64,000 nt of DNA, from positions 565 to 64,564 of the forward strand of contig PCUV01000086.1 of NCBI GenBank assembly GCA_002786915.1, written 5' to 3'. Below the pieces are notes generated by a model that worked only from the letters and a program-made list of their open reading frames with translations, had not been told where the DNA came from and ran no database searches. The position numbers were made by a program, and so were the translations under genes. This DNA comes from Comamonadaceae bacterium CG12_big_fil_rev_8_21_14_0_65_59_15 (GTDB taxonomy: Bacteria > Pseudomonadota > Gammaproteobacteria > Burkholderiales > Burkholderiaceae_C). The stretch's first letter is position 1, and every line of letters starts with the position of its first letter. Below, piece after piece: positions 60,746-64,000 of this stretch.

Positions 60746-61550
60746 AGCGGCGCTGCATTTCGGTCTGCTCATCATCGGCGACGAAATCCTGTCGGGCAAG
60801 CGCGCCGACAAACACCTGCCCAAGGTCATTGAACTGCTCAAGGCGCGCGGCCTGCCACTGACCTGGGCCGAATACGTGGGCGACGACCCGCAGCGAATCA
60901 CCGCCGCACTGCAGCGCGCTTTTGCCAGCGGCGATGTGGTGTTTTCCACCGGTGGTATCGGTGCCACGCCGGACGACCACACGCGTCAGTGCGCTGCCAA
61001 GGCGTTGGGCGTTGAGCTGGTGCTGCATCCTCAGGCCAAGGCATTGATTGAACAACGTATGCAAGAGGTAGCGCTTGAACAGGGCAAGACTTACGACGCG
61101 CAGGCGCCCGACAACCTGCACCGGCTGAACATGGGCGTGTTCCCCAGCGGGGCGGTGCTCATTCCCAACCCCTACAACAAGATTCCCGGGTTCAGCTGTG
61201 GGCAGGTGCACTTTGTGCCCGGGTTCCCGGTGATGGCCTGGCCCATGATCGAATGGGTGCTGGATACACATTACCGCCACTGTTTCACCTCAGAGGCGTG
61301 GCTGGAGCGGTCGGTGATCGTGTTTGGTGCCATGGAAGCCACCCTGACGCCGCTCATGGAGCAAATTGAGCGCGATTACGCGGGCGTCAAGGTATTTAGC
61401 CTGCCCAGTGTGGATCACCCGCAGTTTGGTCGGCATATCGAACTCGGCGTCAAAGGGGCGCCCGGTTTGGTGATGCCAGCCTATGCCGCGCTGATGGCTG
61501 GCTTGGCACCATTCAACCTTCGGCTTGGCCCTGAATTGGTGCAATCCTGA
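60711..61550 (+). CDS. CinA-type molybdopterin-binding domain protein
   Basis: A 279-residue protein consisting of the MoCF/CinA N-terminal domain only: FGLLIIGDEILSGKRADKHL, FSTGGIGATPDDHTRQCAAK, FPSGAVLIPNPYNKIPGF, VHFVPGFPVMAWPMIEWVLD. The amidase part of full CinA (NMN deamidase) is absent, which is usual for stand-alone members. In some bacteria the domain acts on ADP-ribose. It overlaps the EI24 gene by 35 bases. Confidence 0.88.
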   Translation: MTHPTQALLPTEAALHFGLLIIGDEILSGKRADKHLPKVIELLKARGLPLTWAEYVGDDPQRITAALQRAFASGDVVFSTGGIGATPDDHTRQCAAKALGVELVLHPQAKALIEQRMQEVALEQGKTYDAQAPDNLHRLNMGVFPSGAVLIPNPYNKIPGFSCGQVHFVPGFPVMAWPMIEWVLDTHYRHCFTSEAWLERSVIVFGAMEATLTPLMEQIERDYAGVKVFSLPSVDHPQFGRHIELGVKGAPGLVMPAYAALMAGLAPFNLRLGPELVQS

Positions 61551-61709
61551 AGGCATTTTTTTGGTGCATCTTGAAATGCTCTTTTTTGGTGCCTGCACTT
61601 TCAAAAATCACTGCTGAATATGCTGATTGATGACGCACCGTTGCCTGCAAGCAAGCCAAGTCAGGGCAAAATAGCGTGCTTGCAGGACGGTGGTTGAGCG
61701 GTGAAAGCT

Positions 61710-61725
61710 TGGCACAGAAACTGCA
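61710..61725 (+). promoter_or_regulatory. Sigma-54 promoter of glnA
   Basis: TGGCACAGAAACTGCA has the -24 GG and -12 GC with the correct spacing (consensus TGGCAC-N5-TTGCA) and lies 50-65 bases before the glnA start. With ntrB (glnL) two genes downstream this fits NtrC control by nitrogen supply. Possible NtrC half-sites with GGTGC occur at 61562-61566 and 61589-61593, but no convincing full dyad was found. Confidence 0.8.
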
Positions 61726-61774
61726 TCCCTACCATTGAACCCTTTCAATATCGCCCTTTTTTCTGGAGTAACAC

Positions 61775-63190
61775 ATGGCCAAGACCGTCGCAGACGTGAT
61801 GAAGATGGTGAAAGACAATGAAGTCAAGTTTGTTGACTTCCGTTTCACCGACACCCGTGGTAAAGAACAGCACGTTACCGTGCCGATCTCTGCTTTCGAT
61901 GAAGACAAATTCACGGCGGGGCATGCGTTTGACGGATCGTCTGTTGCAGGCTGGAAGGGCATTGAAGCCTCAGACATGCAACTCATGCCCGATCCCAACA
62001 CCGCCAACATTGATCCGTTTTTTGAAGAAACTACGCTGTTCTTGCAGTGTGATGTGGTCGAACCCGGTGACGGCAAGGCCTACGACCGCGACCCGCGTTC
62101 GATTGCCAACCGCGCCGAAGCCTACCTCAAGGCCTCGGGCCTGGGCGATACGGCCTACTTTGGTCCCGAACCCGAGTTCTTTATTTTTGACGACGTGCGC
62201 TGGAGCAACCAGTCAGGTGACGTGTTTTTCAAAATCGACGAATACGAAGCACCCTGGAACAGTGGTGCCAAGCTTGAAGGCGGTAACCGCGGCCACCGTC
62301 CCACTGTCAAAGGTGGCTACTTCCCGGTGCCGCCAGTCGATAGCACACAAGACATGCGCGCCGAAATGTCGCTCATCCTTGAATCTTTGGGCGTCCCAGT
62401 TGAGGTGTTCCATCACGAAGTGGCCGGCGCTGGTCAAAACGAAATCGGCACCAAGTTCAGCACGCTGGTGCAGCGAGCTGACTGGACCCAGGTTCTGAAG
62501 TACGTGGTCTGGAACGTGGCCAACTCCTACGGTAAAACCGCCACTTTCATGCCCAAGCCCTACGCCGGTGACAACGGCTCTGGCATGCACGTGCACCAGT
62601 CGATCTGGAAAGACGGCAAGAACCTGTTTGCCGGTGACGGCTACGCGGGTCTCTCGGACTTTGCGCTGTATTACATTGGCGGCATCATCAAGCACGCCCG
62701 TGCCCTGAACGCCATCACCAACCCCGGCACCAACAGCTACAAGCGTCTGGTGCCCGGTTTTGAAGCGCCGGTCAAGCTGGCGTATTCGGCACGCAACCGC
62801 TCGGCCTCGATCCGCATTCCACACGTGGCCAACCCCAAGGGTCGCCGCATCGAGGCGCGTTTCCCCGATCCGTTGTCCAACCCCTACCTGTGCTTCTCGG
62901 CGCTGATGATGGCCGGTCTGGATGGCGTGGAAAACAAGATCCACCCGGGCGAAGCCGCCACCAAGGATCTGTATCATCTGCCGCCCGAAGAAGACGCCAA
63001 GATCCCGACCGTGTGCCATAGCCTGGATCAGGCGCTGGAGTATCTCGACAAAGACCGCAGCTTCCTGACCAAGGGTGGTGTGTTCAGCGAAACGATGCTT
63101 GATGCTTACATTGAGCTCAAAATGGCCGAAGTCCAGCGCTTCCGCATGGCACCGCATCCGGTTGAGTACGACATGTACTACTCGCTCTGA
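61775..63190 (+). CDS. glnA: Glutamine synthetase type I
   Basis: A 471-residue enzyme that makes glutamine from glutamate, ammonia and ATP. It starts [20 protein letters not shown]. Visible signatures: [20 protein letters not shown], metal ligands in [34 protein letters not shown], the ATP region [20 protein letters not shown], and the adenylylation site NLYHLPPE-like [14 protein letters not shown]. Ribosome binding site GGAG eight bases before ATG. A terminator follows. Confidence 0.99.
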   Translation: MAKTVADVMKMVKDNEVKFVDFRFTDTRGKEQHVTVPISAFDEDKFTAGHAFDGSSVAGWKGIEASDMQLMPDPNTANIDPFFEETTLFLQCDVVEPGDGKAYDRDPRSIANRAEAYLKASGLGDTAYFGPEPEFFIFDDVRWSNQSGDVFFKIDEYEAPWNSGAKLEGGNRGHRPTVKGGYFPVPPVDSTQDMRAEMSLILESLGVPVEVFHHEVAGAGQNEIGTKFSTLVQRADWTQVLKYVVWNVANSYGKTATFMPKPYAGDNGSGMHVHQSIWKDGKNLFAGDGYAGLSDFALYYIGGIIKHARALNAITNPGTNSYKRLVPGFEAPVKLAYSARNRSASIRIPHVANPKGRRIEARFPDPLSNPYLCFSALMMAGLDGVENKIHPGEAATKDLYHLPPEEDAKIPTVCHSLDQALEYLDKDRSFLTKGGVFSETMLDAYIELKMAEVQRFRMAPHPVEYDMYYSL

Positions 63191-63236
63191 TGCATGACGT
63201 CGCTTGGGTTGCCGCAGGGTGACCCGGTTGATCCAG

Positions 63237-63266
63237 AAAGGACGGCCTTGTACCGTCCTTTTTTTA
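63237..63266 (+). terminator. Rho-independent terminator after glnA
   Basis: AAAGGACGG, loop CCTTGTA, CCGTCCTTT followed by further T residues, about 47 bases after the glnA stop. It separates glnA from the downstream gene and glnL. Confidence 0.95.
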
Positions 63267-63341
63267 TGTGGGAAACTATGGCGTGCAAAAAGATATGAAC
63301 GCAACGTTTGCTCTCATGTGTCAATCTTCAAACAGTATGGG

Positions 63342-63860
63342 ATGTTTATGAAGCCAACTTGGTTGTGGTGTCTGATGCTGGGGTTGCTGGCCGCATCGGG
63401 GTGGGCCCAGGAACCCATTTACCGTTGTGGCAATGAGTACACCAATACCCGTCCTGATGCCAAGGCCAAGGGTTGCAAATTGGTGGAAGGTGGCAACATC
63501 ACCGTTGTTCCCGCGACGCGCCAGACGCGCAAGGGTGCGGCCAAAGCTACAGCGGGTGCCAACACTGGCAGCAACGCTGCGGCGCAGGTGTCGGCCAGCG
63601 AACAGAAGGCGCGCGATTCAGACGCCCGGTTGATCTTGCAGGGAGAATTGAAAAAGACCGACGCACGGCTGCAAGCGCTCAAGGCCGAATACAACAATGG
63701 CGAGCCGGAAAAGCGCGCTGAAGAGACCCGCAATCATCAGAAATACCTGGACCGGGTGGCCGAACTCAAAGCCAGCATGGCCCGCGCTGAAAGTGATCTG
63801 GCCGGCATTCGCCGTGAGCTGGGCCGTTTGCCTACCAGCGGCGCATCGGTGGCACAATGA
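63342..63860 (+). CDS. Exported DUF4124-like protein of unknown function
   Basis: A 172-residue protein with a signal peptide (MFMKPTWLWCLMLGLLAASG ending WAQ). A short Cys-containing domain follows (PIYRCGNEYTNTRPDAKAKG then CKLVEGGNITVV), resembling DUF4124. The rest is a charged coiled-coil-like helix region (ILQGELKKTDARLQALKAEY, LDRVAELKASMARAESDLAG). It lies in the periplasm by inference. ATG at 63348 is an alternative start. Located between glnA and glnL, as in other Comamonadaceae by my recollection. Confidence 0.82.
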   Translation: MFMKPTWLWCLMLGLLAASGWAQEPIYRCGNEYTNTRPDAKAKGCKLVEGGNITVVPATRQTRKGAAKATAGANTGSNAAAQVSASEQKARDSDARLILQGELKKTDARLQALKAEYNNGEPEKRAEETRNHQKYLDRVAELKASMARAESDLAGIRRELGRLPTSGASVAQ

Positions 63861-63879
63861 ATTTTGCCGCTTGTCTGTC

Positions 63880-64000
63880 GTGCTGACCCCGAGGCTGCCT
63901 GTCGCAGAGCACCACAAAGCGCTCGATTGGCTGGCCACGCTGGTGGCCGTGGTGCGCGAAGATGGTCAAGTCTGTTTTGCCAACGCTGCATTGGAAGACG
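63880..64000 (+). CDS. glnL: Nitrogen regulation sensor kinase NtrB (GlnL), 3' end outside window
   Basis: Only about 40 codons are present, from a probable GTG start at 63880: LTPRLPVAEHHKALDWLATL and VAVVREDGQVCFANAALED. This matches the N-terminal PAS domain of NtrB, which phosphorylates NtrC under nitrogen limitation. Position after glnA supports the call. TTG at 63871 in the same frame could also be the start. Confidence 0.85.
   Translation, partial: MLTPRLPVAEHHKALDWLATLVAVVREDGQVCFANAALED

Noticed and set aside
61560..61660. NtrC enhancer dyads upstream of glnA
   Set aside because: Several GGTGC/GCACC half-sites exist, but no pair with the proper spacing and symmetry was convincing, so only the sigma-54 core is listed.
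1..64000. tRNA or rRNA genes
   Set aside because: No stretch with tRNA or rRNA signature was noticed in any intergenic region.

Overview
The window reads as chromosome of a betaproteobacterium of the order Burkholderiales, most likely family Comamonadaceae and close to Rhodoferax. The reasons are the gene order gyrA-serC-pheA-tyrA-aroA/cmk-rpsA-ihfB-lapA-lapB-hldA-hldD, the rubredoxin-pilGHIJL type IV pilus chemosensory cluster, ruvX-pyrR-pyrB-pyrC', a form II RuBisCO, a tandem-duplicated UvrA, and an abundant short interspersed repeat. The placement is inferred from gene content and order; no database was searched.

Layout. 1-1344 is the 3' part of purH. 1345-7850 is an accessory block: two AT-rich unknown genes, then a minus-strand series of toxin-antitoxin modules (HigB/NadS-like, VapC/AbrB-like, BrnT/BrnA), an unknown protein and an AAA-type DUF4143 ATPase. 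Four same-orientation repeat copies separate these units, and fossil fragments of neighbouring genes (brnA, the ATPase, hemL, nadS) lie among them. 7859-9169 is hemL. 9312-18130 is rubredoxin plus the Pil-Chp chemosensory operon that controls twitching motility. 18103-23705 holds a photolyase, yqgE, and the ruvX-pyrR-pyrB-pyrC' pyrimidine cluster, interrupted by a 238-bp MITE-like element. 23717-25096 is cbbM, followed by a histidine-kinase fossil, an Rpn-type nuclease gene and a ParA-like ATPase.

27551-34177 is the outstanding feature: a 2208-residue double UvrA whose reading frame has absorbed at least eight repeat insertions of three kinds (five REP-like inverted repeats encoding GSDP-type peptides, two copies of the interspersed repeat, one GC-rich repeat) without losing the frame. 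It is followed by a frameshifted DUF4143 ATPase, a metallo-beta-lactamase protein, trkA-trkH, a MoaD/ThiS-like protein, a small unknown, crcB and comEA.

41046-54566 is a long minus-strand housekeeping block: gyrase A, serine/aromatic amino acid synthesis (serC, pheA, tyrA, a fused aroA-cmk), ribosomal protein S1, IHF beta, LPS regulation (lapA, lapB) and heptose synthesis (hldA, hldD). 54813-64000 on the plus strand carries an OmpA-family protein, an unknown gene, a MaoC-phosphotransacetylase fusion with acetate kinase, an RsuA-type pseudouridine synthase, an EI24 membrane protein, a CinA-domain protein, glnA behind a sigma-54 promoter, a small exported protein and the start of glnL (ntrB).

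The strongest unexplained signal is the repeat biology: a roughly 50-bp interspersed element is present in more than a dozen copies, several of them translated as parts of conserved proteins, and copies of it also mark the joints of the toxin-antitoxin array downstream of hemL.
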